DNA from: Photobacterium kagoshimensis | GTDB lineage: Bacteria; Pseudomonadota; Gammaproteobacteria; Enterobacterales; Vibrionaceae | Assembly (NCBI RefSeq): GCF_050337045.1 | Contig: NZ_JAKJSO010000009.1 | Coordinates: 1-64,000 of the forward strand | DNA: 64,000 bases | Direction of reading: 5' to 3' | Shown here: positions 26,347 through 34,648 of the stretch, piece by piece | How positions within the stretch are numbered: the first letter of the stretch is position 1 | Layout: every line of letters starts with the position of its first letter | Position numbers and translations under genes: made by a program | Notes under the pieces: model-generated | What the model was told of the DNA's origin: nothing | The model's database searches: none | The model's input: only the letters and a program-made list of their open reading frames with translations

Positions 26347-27213
26347 TTACCACTCGCACTGTGATTGACTACCTTGAGTCAGTAGCTGAACACTGAACCC
26401 TTTTTCTTTTAATAGGTTAGGTAGCCCTTGTTCACCAATTAGATGAAAGGCACCGACAACAAGCATGTAATTACCCGCAGGGTATTTTTTTATATCATTC
26501 AATTGCTCTACCCAGTTGATATTGCGCTGATCAATGAGCATGAAATCTGTTTCGTCAGAGTAACTACTTTCGGCGAATAAACTATCAAGTTTGCCTTTAT
26601 CGCCATCTTGCCAAGCAGCAATGAGGCAGTCGAGTTGATCATCGACTTCATCCCAGTCATGAATGGTCTCCAGCAGCATATCTAATCCATTTTTCGGGAG
26701 TGCTTTCATCATATCGAATTGCTTGGCAACGCTTTCAAGCTGATGAATTGGCATCGATTGATTTGCGGCACGCTCTAGTAAAATATAATCAACCCCTAAG
26801 TCAGCTTGAAGCCCAAGGTTATAAGCTAATGCTAATTGAATGCTCATAACGCTATACCATGGTGGGGCATAAGCCAGATCATTGGGCTTTAGTTTCAATT
26901 GCTTGGCTATTTGATTGAGTTTGTGTGTGTCCGATTCGTCAAGTAATGCGTGGGTGAGAGGCGGATTAAAGGTGAAAGACGGCATTTTGGTATCAAGAAT
27001 ATTGGCTTCTACTATCAGCCCATCAGCGGCTTGCCAGTGGTTGAGAAAAATTTCAGGCAGGGGATACATGTCTTGAGTGCCCACATGGATCGAGCCTAAA
27101 ATTGTAAACTGGCGCTGGCCATCTGTGGCGTGCCAAACCATAGGTTCAGCAAAGGCACTCGAAGCCAAAAATGGTAAAACGAGAAACAGTTTTGAGAAAA
27201 AAGATTTAAGCAT
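26347..27213 (-). CDS. TraB/GumN-family (Tiki-like) exported protein
   Basis: 288 residues with a cleavable signal peptide ending about ASSAFA. Two family signatures are GSIHVG near the N-terminus and VGAFHLIGEQGL near the C-terminus, whose His/Glu residues form the putative metalloprotease-like centre of the TraB/Tiki/GumN fold. Substrate unknown. Upstream of blc in the same direction. Confidence 0.85.
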   Translation of the reverse strand: MLKSFFSKLFLVLPFLASSAFAEPMVWHATDGQRQFTILGSIHVGTQDMYPLPEIFLNHWQAADGLIVEANILDTKMPSFTFNPPLTHALLDESDTHKLNQIAKQLKLKPNDLAYAPPWYSVMSIQLALAYNLGLQADLGVDYILLERAANQSMPIHQLESVAKQFDMMKALPKNGLDMLLETIHDWDEVDDQLDCLIAAWQDGDKGKLDSLFAESSYSDETDFMLIDQRNINWVEQLNDIKKYPAGNYMLVVGAFHLIGEQGLPNLLKEKGFSVQLLTQGSQSQCEW

Positions 27214-27311
27214 AACGCACCAAAGTCCATGGTTTCACTTAGGTATATCATAGCTCTTTAAGTGGAACAATTTATCACTCAGGTACGTTAATGCTATGTC
27301 ATGACAGAAAA

Positions 27312-27386
27312 TTATCGTTTGGAAGGGTGTAACCAAAACCACCAAACAATAAATGCGATGAGTGCAATTCCGATAATAAGTACCAT
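27312..27386 (-). CDS. 24-residue single-span peptide translated after copA
   Basis: Begins one base after the copA stop (TAAGATG) with AAGGAG, encoded by the last copA codons, 7 bases before its ATG. The product starts MVLIIGIALIAFIVWWFW and ends LHPSKR: one hydrophobic helix with a basic tail, too short for usual gene calling. Small membrane peptides bound to P-type ATPases are known elsewhere (KdpF, MgtR); a CopA partner role here is inference. No family name is recognised. Confidence 0.7.
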   Translation of the reverse strand: MVLIIGIALIAFIVWWFWLHPSKR

Positions 27387-27387
27387 C

Positions 27388-30357
27388 TTAGCTCTCCTTC
27401 TTATTGGGGGTGAACAGACGTAATCGGTTAGCATTACTGACAACGGTAATGGAAGAAAGCGCCATTGCTGCTCCTGCGACGACAGGGCTTAGCAGGGTGC
27501 CTGTAAATGGGAACAGTAAACCTGCCGCAATAGGGATCCCTAGCGAGTTGTAAATAAATGCCCCAAAAAGGTTTTGTTTCATGTTGTTTAGTGTGGCTTG
27601 TGAAAGCTGTAATGCATCAGCAACGCCGTGAATAGAGTGGCGCATCAAAGTGAATTGGGCACTTTCAATTGCGACATCGCTACCTCCTCCCATTGCAAGG
27701 CCAACCTCGGCTTGTGCTAAAGCGGGCGCATCATTAATGCCATCGCCCACCATCGCAATGCGTTGCCCTTGTTGCTGAAGATCGGTAATCAGTTGGGCTT
27801 TACCATCTGGCAGCACCCCCGCAATGACACGATCAATGCCCGCTTGCTGTGCTATTGCTTGCGCTGTAGCTTCAGTATCACCTGTTAGCATAACGACATT
27901 GAGTTTCATGGCTTTTAAACGGCTAATGGCTGCGGCCGAATCAGTACGTAATGGATCGCTAACGGCGAAAATGCCGGCTAACGTTTGGTTTATCGCAAAG
28001 AACACAACAGTGGCTCCTGTTTGTGCCAGTTTGAGAATATCTGCTTGTGCTATTGCTGTTGATATACCGTGCTGCTCAAGAAGTGCAGCATTACCTAGCA
28101 GTAGCTCATAGTGAGTATCCGTTGCTGGCGAATTAAGGCTCCCGACAACACCTAACCCTGGTATTGCTTTAAATTGGGTATTGCCATCCAGTGTTAGCGA
28201 CTGTGCTTGCGCTTCTTGCACAAAGGCTTTTGCAAGCGGGTGCTCAGAATGAAGCTCTAAACTTGCTGCTAAGCTGAGTAGGGTTTGTTTACTGCGATCA
28301 CCATAGCTAATGGTTTCAGTGACACGTGGTTTACCTTCCGTAATTGTACCTGTTTTATCTAACACCACAGTGTCGATATTGGCAGCCACTTGCATGGCTT
28401 CCGCATCTCGAATCAGTACACCGTATTCAGCCGCACGGCCAATGCCAACGGTAACCGACATTGGGGTGGCTAAGCCAAGCGCACACGGGCAGGCAATAAT
28501 GAGCACTGTGGTTGCTGTAACTAACATATACACAGCGGAAGGTTGCGGACCGAAGTAGTACCATGCCATTGCGGTAACTGTTGCAATGATCATGACAGCA
28601 GGTACAAAAATGGCGGAGATTGAATCGGCCAGCTTTGCCAGTGCCGGTTTACTACTTTGTGCTTGGCGAACCAGTTGGATAATACGCGCTAGCATGGTGT
28701 CGTTACCGATTTGCTCTGCTTTAAACAGCAGGCTGCCATTTTGATTGATAGTACCGGCATGAATCGTGTCACCAGACTGTTTGTTTACGGCTAGTGGCTC
28801 ACCGGTCAGCATGGATTCATCAATGTAGCTATCGCCTTGTTCAACAACACCATCTACCGGTACTTTTGCGCCAGGACGTAAACGTACCAGCATGCCTTTT
28901 TGAACCTGATCAAGTTCGACTTCGATTTCCTCACCGTTGCGAACAATGATAGCGGTTTGAGGCTGTAGATCGATCAAACGCTCTATGGCTTGAGAGGTAC
29001 GTGTTCGCGCTTTTGCTTCCAGCGCATGCCCCAGTGTAATTAAGCCTAAGATCATCGCAGACGCTTCATAATAAACATGGCGAGCCTGTGGTGGGAACCA
29101 ATCTGGCGCAATGACCACTAGGGTCGAGTAGACCCATGCCGCGCCAGTGCCTAGCGCAACCAAGGTATCCATACTTGCACGATGATGTAAAAAGGCTTTA
29201 TAGGCATTGACGTAAAAGTGACGGCCTGTGGTCACTAAGAGTACAAGTGTGATGACCCCGATAAAGCCCCAGCCCATTTGACTTGCCGTGGAGTCGATCA
29301 TCATGCTGCCACCAAATACCCCCCAAGCCATTAAAGGAATACCTATACTAAGCGCGATGATTGCGTTACGGATATGGGTTTTATAGCTGCTGGCTTGCTG
29401 TTCTTGTTGGCGCTGGCGACGAGACTGTTCGTCTTCGCTGACTTCTGCACCGTAACCTGCTTCAATAACAGCAGTAATAATATCGACATCAGCGGCAGTA
29501 CCACTGACTAATGCGGTACGCTCAGCCAGGTTAATATTGGCCGTTAGCACCCCAGCGACACTCAGAATGGCTTTCTCTACCGAAGAAACACAGCTGGCGC
29601 ATGTCATGCCGGTTAGTAAGAACTGCGTCGTTTGTTGGTTAGTCGAATCTTCAGCCTGAGTGGTCGTTTCAGTACCATAGCGAGTATCGGCTTGGCGCTG
29701 TTCTTGATCTGTCTCTGTACTTGTTTGCTCAGTAACCACTGAGGTTTCATCATCCGTGTTCGCTGTGATATCCCTAAACTCAGGTGAGGCGACATTAGCC
29801 TGAAAGCCTAATTGTTCAATGATCTCAATGAGGGTGGTTGTTGTGAGGGCACTGGAAATGACAGCACTATCCTTAGTCACACTAAACTGGCTAATATCCG
29901 CTTGTTCGCTCAGTGCTTTCTCTACTTTTGCGACACATTTTCCGCAGCTTAGCCCGCTGAGTGCCAAGGTGATAGTGGGTTGGTGTTCAACTCGATAACC
30001 TAAAACAGTCACAATGTCGCTGATCTCTTGCGTAGAAATAAGCCCAGAAATATCGAGTTGGTGCTTAGTCACAGTAGCTTTACTGACGAGTGGGTGTTGA
30101 TCGAAAGCTTGCTGCACCTTGGCAACGCAGCGTCCGCATGACAAACCTGCTAGGGGTAATGAATGTTGCTGACCGACGCCATAACCGAGATCTTCGATAA
30201 CGGAAAATACCGCGTGTAAAGGTTCTTCAGTGCTCACCCTTGCTTGTTTTGTATCAACATCCGCAGTGGTATTGGGTAGCGCTGTTAAGGCGGCTTTTAT
30301 TTTATTCGCGCAGTTCATGCAGCGAACTTGGCTTAAAGGTAGATGAAATTCAGCCAT
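27388..30357 (-). CDS. copA: Cu+-exporting P1B-type ATPase CopA with four metal-binding domains
   Basis: Pumps cytosolic Cu+ to the periplasm. From ATG 30357 (989 residues; TAAGGT upstream) there are four heavy-metal-associated repeats with CxxC at residues 13/16, 74/77, 138/141 and 253/256; an acidic S/T/E/Q-rich linker at about 190-245 precedes the fourth. The pump core shows TGEP, the membrane ion site CPCALGL, the phosphorylation loop DKTGTITEG, the SEHPLA nucleotide motif and GDGINDAPAL. E. coli CopA has two such domains. Controlled by the CueR-type promoter at 30458-30488 and divergent from cueR. Confidence 0.97.
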   Translation of the reverse strand: MAEFHLPLSQVRCMNCANKIKAALTALPNTTADVDTKQARVSTEEPLHAVFSVIEDLGYGVGQQHSLPLAGLSCGRCVAKVQQAFDQHPLVSKATVTKHQLDISGLISTQEISDIVTVLGYRVEHQPTITLALSGLSCGKCVAKVEKALSEQADISQFSVTKDSAVISSALTTTTLIEIIEQLGFQANVASPEFRDITANTDDETSVVTEQTSTETDQEQRQADTRYGTETTTQAEDSTNQQTTQFLLTGMTCASCVSSVEKAILSVAGVLTANINLAERTALVSGTAADVDIITAVIEAGYGAEVSEDEQSRRQRQQEQQASSYKTHIRNAIIALSIGIPLMAWGVFGGSMMIDSTASQMGWGFIGVITLVLLVTTGRHFYVNAYKAFLHHRASMDTLVALGTGAAWVYSTLVVIAPDWFPPQARHVYYEASAMILGLITLGHALEAKARTRTSQAIERLIDLQPQTAIIVRNGEEIEVELDQVQKGMLVRLRPGAKVPVDGVVEQGDSYIDESMLTGEPLAVNKQSGDTIHAGTINQNGSLLFKAEQIGNDTMLARIIQLVRQAQSSKPALAKLADSISAIFVPAVMIIATVTAMAWYYFGPQPSAVYMLVTATTVLIIACPCALGLATPMSVTVGIGRAAEYGVLIRDAEAMQVAANIDTVVLDKTGTITEGKPRVTETISYGDRSKQTLLSLAASLELHSEHPLAKAFVQEAQAQSLTLDGNTQFKAIPGLGVVGSLNSPATDTHYELLLGNAALLEQHGISTAIAQADILKLAQTGATVVFFAINQTLAGIFAVSDPLRTDSAAAISRLKAMKLNVVMLTGDTEATAQAIAQQAGIDRVIAGVLPDGKAQLITDLQQQGQRIAMVGDGINDAPALAQAEVGLAMGGGSDVAIESAQFTLMRHSIHGVADALQLSQATLNNMKQNLFGAFIYNSLGIPIAAGLLFPFTGTLLSPVVAGAAMALSSITVVSNANRLRLFTPNKKES

Positions 30358-30457
30358 AGTTTGAACCTTAATCAAATAGGTATAAGGCGGCAGCATGGTA
30401 GATCAATGAGTCGATTGCTTTGCTAGCACACTGTCGATGGAATACGAGTTAGGCCAT

Positions 30458-30488
30458 AGCATAAACTTTCCATCAACTGGAAGGTCAA
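30458..30488 (-). promoter_or_regulatory. CueR-controlled copA promoter
   Basis: On the minus strand TTGACC (30483-30488) and TATGCT (30458-30463) are separated by 19 bp, the overlong spacer of MerR-family promoters. The spacer holds the dyad ACCTTCC, 7 bp, GGAAAGT, which matches the copper-responsive CueR box. The start lies about 100 bp before copA. Confidence 0.92.
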
Positions 30489-30567
30489 CACTATTTATGC
30501 GATGCTGATAAATGTGATTGTGTGGAGCGTGTGCGTGTGAATAACGTGCTAAACAGAAGGCGAGAAA

Positions 30568-31002
30568 ATGAATATTAGCGATATTGCTAAAAAAACCGAT
30601 TTGAGCACTAAGACGATTCGGTTCTATGAAGATAAAGGCATTATTAGCGCGCCGCAGCGGGCGAGTAATGGTTATCGCCGCTATAGCGAAAGCCATATCG
30701 CAGAGCTCAACCTTATTCGGCGTGCGCGCTTAGTGGGGTTTACTTTGGATGAAGCCAAAGCATTACTCGGTTTATCTCGTGATCCTGAGCGAAAAAGTGC
30801 CGATGTAAAAGCCAAGGCGCAAGAAAAGCTTATCGAAATAGATCATAAAATTGCTGAACTTCAGCAGATGAAGCACACCTTAGAAACACTGACCAATCAG
30901 TGTCCGGGTAATGAAGGGGCGGTTTGTCCAATTATTGAAGGCTTACAAAATCCACAGTTTGCCTCTTCTTCGTGTTGTGACAAGACTCACTTGGATCAGT
31001 AA
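30568..31002 (+). CDS. cueR: Copper-responsive MerR-family regulator CueR
   Basis: 144 residues. N-terminal winged helix MNISDIAKKTDLSTKTIRFYEDKG, then a dimerisation helix and the metal loop CPGNEGAVCP, two cysteines seven residues apart that bind Cu+ in CueR. A further CC pair near the C-terminus (SSSCCDKTH) is common in CueR proteins. It is divergent from copA and presumably twists the 19-bp-spacer promoter when Cu+ is bound. Confidence 0.95.
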   Translation: MNISDIAKKTDLSTKTIRFYEDKGIISAPQRASNGYRRYSESHIAELNLIRRARLVGFTLDEAKALLGLSRDPERKSADVKAKAQEKLIEIDHKIAELQQMKHTLETLTNQCPGNEGAVCPIIEGLQNPQFASSSCCDKTHLDQ

Positions 31003-31030
31003 TTACTCTTGGTTGGTTAACATCTACAAA

Positions 31031-31057
31031 AAAAAGTCATGCAAAACATGACTTTTT
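31031..31057 (+). terminator. Terminator after cueR
   Basis: Stem AAAAAGTCATG/CATGACTTTTT with a 5-base loop. T-rich on both strands, so it may also stop transcripts from cnoX. Confidence 0.85.
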
Positions 31058-31136
31058 GAGCGTGACCCTAATCTAAACCAATCGATCTCTGTCCCTAAGG
31101 ATCGTGGCTATTGGCTAGGTTCTACTGTTGTAGCTG

Positions 31137-31991
31137 TTAGTACAATAGCGAGTAAAGTTGACGACGATATTGTGCGGCAATCGCATTGCCTTGACCTAGT
31201 GCAGCAAGAATATCCATCATGGTTTTTTTCGCATTACCATCGGCGAAGTTCATGTCTTTACGCAGTAAACCGATTAATAGCTCAAGTGACTCTTCCTGAC
31301 GGTTTACTTGGCTATATTGTACTGCCAGCTCATAAGCTATTTGTTTATCGCTTGGGTCTGCCGTTAGTTTTTCTTCGAGCAAAAGAATCTCAGGTGATTC
31401 ACTGGCTTGCTTATGAAGCTCAAGTTTCGCCATCAAGCCTTTATATTTCGCATCTTGATCTTGCATGGTCACGGTCGCAAGCAAGGTTTCTGCTTCATCA
31501 AACTGCAGTGTTTCCACTAAACATTCAGCAATGGCTAGTGTCACAATCGCTTGTTGTGGGAATTTAGGTGCGAGTTCACGCAGCATAGGTAATGCTTGAT
31601 TAAAGGCTTGAGTATCAACCAAGTTTAGCGCTTGTTTTAATGCGATTTCATCTTGGCTTGGCAAATGTTTTGCCAACATAGTACGTAAGCTATCTTCTGT
31701 TTGTGGGCCAGCAGAACCATCAGCGGGTTGACCGTTTTTGAACAGGGCAACAGTAGGAAGACCACGAACACCAAATTGTTGCGCGACGGCAGGTCGTTCT
31801 TCACAGTTTAATGTCGCTACTGTGAGTAAACCTTGGTACTCAGCTGCTAGCTTGTTCAGTAAGGCGTTAACTTCAGCGGTTTCAGGCATTGATGGTGCCC
31901 AAAAGCTAATAGCAACGGGTGTTTGCATTGATTGCTCAATAACTTGTTGTAAATTTTGTTCGTTGATTTCGATAGCTGAGTTTTGGTACAT
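31137..31991 (-). CDS. cnoX: Chaperedoxin CnoX (YbbN), thioredoxin-TPR protein
   Basis: 284 residues from ATG 31991, exactly the E. coli length; an ATG three codons earlier is less well spaced. An N-terminal thioredoxin fold (about 1-110) is followed by TPR-like helices, ending AAQYRRQLYSLLY. The CxxC-like site of the thioredoxin fold reads SMPE with Thr at position 38, so no redox Cys there, while Cys63 in TLNCEE is retained, the residue that links E. coli CnoX to GroEL. Acts as a holdase that hands clients to GroEL and DnaK. Confidence 0.93.
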   Translation of the reverse strand: MYQNSAIEINEQNLQQVIEQSMQTPVAISFWAPSMPETAEVNALLNKLAAEYQGLLTVATLNCEERPAVAQQFGVRGLPTVALFKNGQPADGSAGPQTEDSLRTMLAKHLPSQDEIALKQALNLVDTQAFNQALPMLRELAPKFPQQAIVTLAIAECLVETLQFDEAETLLATVTMQDQDAKYKGLMAKLELHKQASESPEILLLEEKLTADPSDKQIAYELAVQYSQVNRQEESLELLIGLLRKDMNFADGNAKKTMMDILAALGQGNAIAAQYRRQLYSLLY

Positions 31992-32021
31992 GCCATTCAT
32001 TCCATAAACTGTTTGATACTC

Positions 32022-32051
32022 ACTATATGGGGATAGTGGCGGTAATATCAA
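32022..32051 (-). promoter_or_regulatory. Promoter of cnoX
   Basis: On the minus strand TTGATA (32046-32051) and TATAGT (32022-32027), 18 bp apart, lie 30 bp before the cnoX ATG and after the terminator at 32076-32102. Confidence 0.65.
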
Positions 32052-32075
32052 GGGGATGCTGGGGGATGAAAAAGC

Positions 32076-32102
32076 AAAAAGGAGAGCGGGGCTCTCCTTT
32101 TT
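32076..32102 (-). terminator. Terminator directly after the 23-residue micro-gene
   Basis: Inverted repeat AAAAAGGAGAGC/GCTCTCCTTTTT around GGG. On the minus strand the stem starts at the stop codon of the micro-gene and ends in TTTTT. Confidence 0.88.
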
Positions 32103-32172
32103 AACCGTTGAAGGTTAGAAGTAGTGCGAGGGTCACACAGACACAGAGTAAATTTAGTTGTCGTAAGGACAT
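32101..32172 (-). CDS. 23-residue hydrophobic peptide gene with own promoter and terminator
   Basis: The frame starts ATG at 32172 with TTGAGGAAG just upstream and encodes MSLRQLNLLCVCVTLALLL plus four residues. Eight of 23 residues are Leu, and two Cys lie in CVCV. A sigma-70 promoter (32200-32228) precedes it and a terminator overlaps its stop, giving a predicted transcript of about 115 nt. It could be a small membrane protein, a leader peptide or a type I toxin-like peptide; nothing in the sequence decides. cnoX has its own promoter, so a leader role for cnoX is less likely. Confidence 0.55.
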   Translation of the reverse strand: MSLRQLNLLCVCVTLALLLTFNG

Positions 32173-32199
32173 GGTCTTCCTCAATATCGTTATCATTTT

Positions 32200-32228
32200 T
32201 ATATAGGGGTGTATGAGGGTTTGCTCAA
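32200..32228 (-). promoter_or_regulatory. Promoter of the 23-residue micro-gene
   Basis: On the minus strand TTGAGC (32223-32228) and TATATA (32200-32205) are 17 bp apart. Just downstream is TGATAACGATATT, two GATAAT-like hexamers in a row, faintly like a Fur site. Confidence 0.65.
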
Positions 32229-32414
32229 CAGTAACTAATTTACGATCACTCTATGACAGTAATATTACGTTATTGGTGTTTTTTGATGAAACCTAACTAT
32301 AGCGACAGGAAAAGGGTATTTATCTGACTTAAACTAAGCAATAAGGCGGAATATATGAAACATATTTTCAATATGAACGCTTATTGTACGGCTAAAAGCT
32401 GAGAGAGATTATAC

Positions 32415-32446
32415 AAGAAAGATCGTAAGGATTTCGCCTTACGATC
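32415..32446 (-). terminator. Terminator after the short-chain dehydrogenase gene
   Basis: Perfect 10-bp stem GATCGTAAGG/CCTTACGATC, followed on the minus strand by TTTCTTGT, 27 bp past the dehydrogenase stop. The 300-nt gap from 32173 to 32472 otherwise holds the micro-gene promoter and no clear gene. Confidence 0.75.
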
Positions 32447-32472
32447 CTCTGTTAGGCCAGTGTTATTAGGGG

Positions 32473-33300
32473 TTAGTCGCTTTTGTTGAGTAAACGATCT
32501 AATAGCGCTGATGGCAGGATCCTGCGTAAGAAACCAAAGATATAGGTTGGTTGAGTAACAAAATAGCGGGCTTTAGGCTTATCGCTTTGAATTATATGTA
32601 ATAGTGGGCGTAAAACTGCATCAGAAGTCAGAGTAAATTTATTCGATGGCGAAGATTTGCCCAATCGCTCTAGCGTCTTATGGTAGTTGTTAATATGACG
32701 AGACTCTTCAATATTAATGTATTTCTCAAATGCTTTTTTGGCATTTTCACGGAAATGACTTTCGATTGGCCCTGGCTCAATCAAACAGACATGAATAGGA
32801 GTATTCATAAGCTCAAGGCGTAATGTATCGGTATAGCCCTCTAAGGCGAATTTGCTGGCGTTGTATGCGCCACGGTATTTCATCGCCACTAAACCCAGCA
32901 CCGAGCTGTTTTGAACGATCTTGCCACTGCCTTGTTTGAGCATGATAGGAATGACGGCTTTTGTGAGTTCGTGCCAGCCAAATACATTGGTTTCAAACTG
33001 TTCACGTAAGGCTTGGGTTGGAAGATCTTCTAGCGCACCTGCTTGCCCGTAAGCCCCATTGTTAAACAACACATCTAATTTGCCATCTGTCAGTTTCAGA
33101 GCTTGTTCTAAGCCTTGATGGATTGAAACTGTATCCGCTAAATCAAGTTGAACACATTGCAAACCTTGTGCTTGCAATTCATCGACATCATGTTGTTTTC
33201 GGCAACTGGCGACTACGTTATAACCCGCTTTATGAAGGGCGAAAGCGCAGTGGCGGCCAATACCTGTACTACAGCCTGTGATTAAAATTGAGCTTGTCAT
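32473..33300 (-). CDS. Short-chain dehydrogenase/reductase (YbbO-like)
   Basis: 275 residues, Rossmann fold. NAD(P)-binding ITGCSTGIGRHCA at the N-terminus, NNGAYG, catalytic Ser in QNSSVLG and YxxxK in YNASKFALEGY. The order cnoX (ybbN), this gene, tesA, ybbA, ybbP matches E. coli ybbN-ybbO-tesA-ybbA-ybbP, so it is the ybbO equivalent; YbbO has been linked to reduction of long-chain aldehydes. Substrate here unproven. Confidence 0.9.
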   Translation of the reverse strand: MTSSILITGCSTGIGRHCAFALHKAGYNVVASCRKQHDVDELQAQGLQCVQLDLADTVSIHQGLEQALKLTDGKLDVLFNNGAYGQAGALEDLPTQALREQFETNVFGWHELTKAVIPIMLKQGSGKIVQNSSVLGLVAMKYRGAYNASKFALEGYTDTLRLELMNTPIHVCLIEPGPIESHFRENAKKAFEKYINIEESRHINNYHKTLERLGKSSPSNKFTLTSDAVLRPLLHIIQSDKPKARYFVTQPTYIFGFLRRILPSALLDRLLNKSD

Positions 33301-33354
33301 TTGCTTCCTGCTTGTATGTTTTGTTATTTAGTCTGAGCGAGTCGATATATCGTT

Positions 33355-33975
33355 TTACTTTTTATTTAGCGCCTTGGTGATCTCTTTTGCCATGTAATCT
33401 GCGATCCACGGCTGCGCTTCCGCTTTAGGGTGCAGGCCATCATCCATCATCCATTCTTGCTTCAAAATCACTTCTTCAAGAAAAAAAGGCAGCAAAGGTG
33501 ACGAGTATTCCTGACTTAACGCAGGGTAAAGTGCGCTAAATAGTTGGCTGTAACGTTTACCATAATTAGGGGGTACTTGAATTTGCATCAGCAGGCTCTG
33601 AGCGCCTGTGGCTTGGATATCTTCGATCATTGCCGCTAAATTGTTACGAATCGTTTTAGGAGGAAACCCTCGTAAACCATCATTCGCACCGAGCTCGATT
33701 ATGACGTAATCTGGTTGATGACGGTTTAATAAACTTGGTAACCGTGCGAGTCCATTGCCCGTGGTATCCCCAGATATACTGGCGTTGACGACGGTGAGAT
33801 CATGGCCTTGCTGGCGGAGTTTAGGCTCAAGGAGTATTGGCCAACTTTGTTCAGCTCGCATGTTGTAGCCTGCGCTGAGGCTATCCCCTAGTATCATTAA
33901 GGTGCCGCAGTATCCCGTGATTGATACTAAGGGGAGCGTAACAATAAAAATTAAAACTGAAAGGAATCGTTTCAT
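33355..33975 (-). CDS. tesA: Periplasmic thioesterase/arylesterase/lysophospholipase TesA
   Basis: 206-residue SGNH/GDSL hydrolase. Signal peptide at residues 1-22, block I GDSLSAGYN with the nucleophile Ser, block II Gly in SISGDTTGNG, block III GANDG, and block V DGLHP with catalytic Asp and His. E. coli TesA (208) hydrolyses acyl-CoA and lysophospholipids. Its start codon shares three bases of the CATG with the start of divergent ybbA. Confidence 0.95.
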   Translation of the reverse strand: MKRFLSVLIFIVTLPLVSITGYCGTLMILGDSLSAGYNMRAEQSWPILLEPKLRQQGHDLTVVNASISGDTTGNGLARLPSLLNRHQPDYVIIELGANDGLRGFPPKTIRNNLAAMIEDIQATGAQSLLMQIQVPPNYGKRYSQLFSALYPALSQEYSSPLLPFFLEEVILKQEWMMDDGLHPKAEAQPWIADYMAKEITKALNKK

Positions 33976-34648
33976 GTCTACATCCGTGATTAAAGCTGTG
34001 TCCGTATCTAAGCACGTGGCTACGACAACATCGTCTATTACTATTCTGCAGGATGTTTCGCTTGAGGTCGAGCAGGGTGAAAGTATTGCATTGGTTGGTG
34101 TATCTGGTGCAGGTAAATCAACCTTAATGACACTATTGGCTGGTTTGGATATTCCGACATCGGGTGATATTGAATTACTCGGGCAGTCATTATCGGCGTT
34201 AGATGACGAAGCGCGCGCGGCTTTACGCAGTGAATCGATTGGCTTTGTTTTTCAAAGTTTTTTGTTAATACCTTCGCTAACAGCACTTGAGAATGTGCTA
34301 TTACCGGCGATTATTCGCGGTGAAGAGGGAGATGCTACCCGTGCAATGGAGCTGCTTGCCCAAGTGGGTCTGCAAGGGCGTGAAAGCCATTTACCCACAC
34401 AACTATCTGGTGGTGAGCAACAACGTGTCGCCTTGGCCCGTGCATTTATTACCAAGCCAAAAATCCTGTTTGCTGATGAGCCAACGGGTAACCTCGATCA
34501 GCACACTGCTAGCACTATTATTGAAATTCTTTTTGCGTTAAACCGCGATCATGGCACCACGTTAGTCTTGGTGACCCATGACCCACAACTTGCGCAGCGT
34601 TGTGATCGCGTTGTCCGTATTGAAGGCGGTATGGTGGCTGCAGCATGA
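33974..34648 (+). CDS. ybbA: ABC transporter ATP-binding protein (YbbA)
   Basis: 224 residues from ATG 33974, with AAAGGA 8 bases upstream; the frame is open 24 codons further but those lie inside tesA. Walker A GVSGAGKST, Q-loop, signature LSGGEQQRVALARA, Walker B ILFADEPTGNLD, H-loop VTHD. A LolD/MacB-type ATPase partnering the FtsX-like permease that follows with a 4-base overlap. Confidence 0.95.
   Translation: MSTSVIKAVSVSKHVATTTSSITILQDVSLEVEQGESIALVGVSGAGKSTLMTLLAGLDIPTSGDIELLGQSLSALDDEARAALRSESIGFVFQSFLLIPSLTALENVLLPAIIRGEEGDATRAMELLAQVGLQGRESHLPTQLSGGEQQRVALARAFITKPKILFADEPTGNLDQHTASTIIEILFALNRDHGTTLVLVTHDPQLAQRCDRVVRIEGGMVAAA

Noticed and set aside
32355..32402. 15-codon plus-strand frame MKHIFNMNAYCTAKS with AAGGCGGA upstream
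   Set aside because: Too short to judge and no promoter or terminator pairs with it, unlike the micro-gene at 32101-32172.
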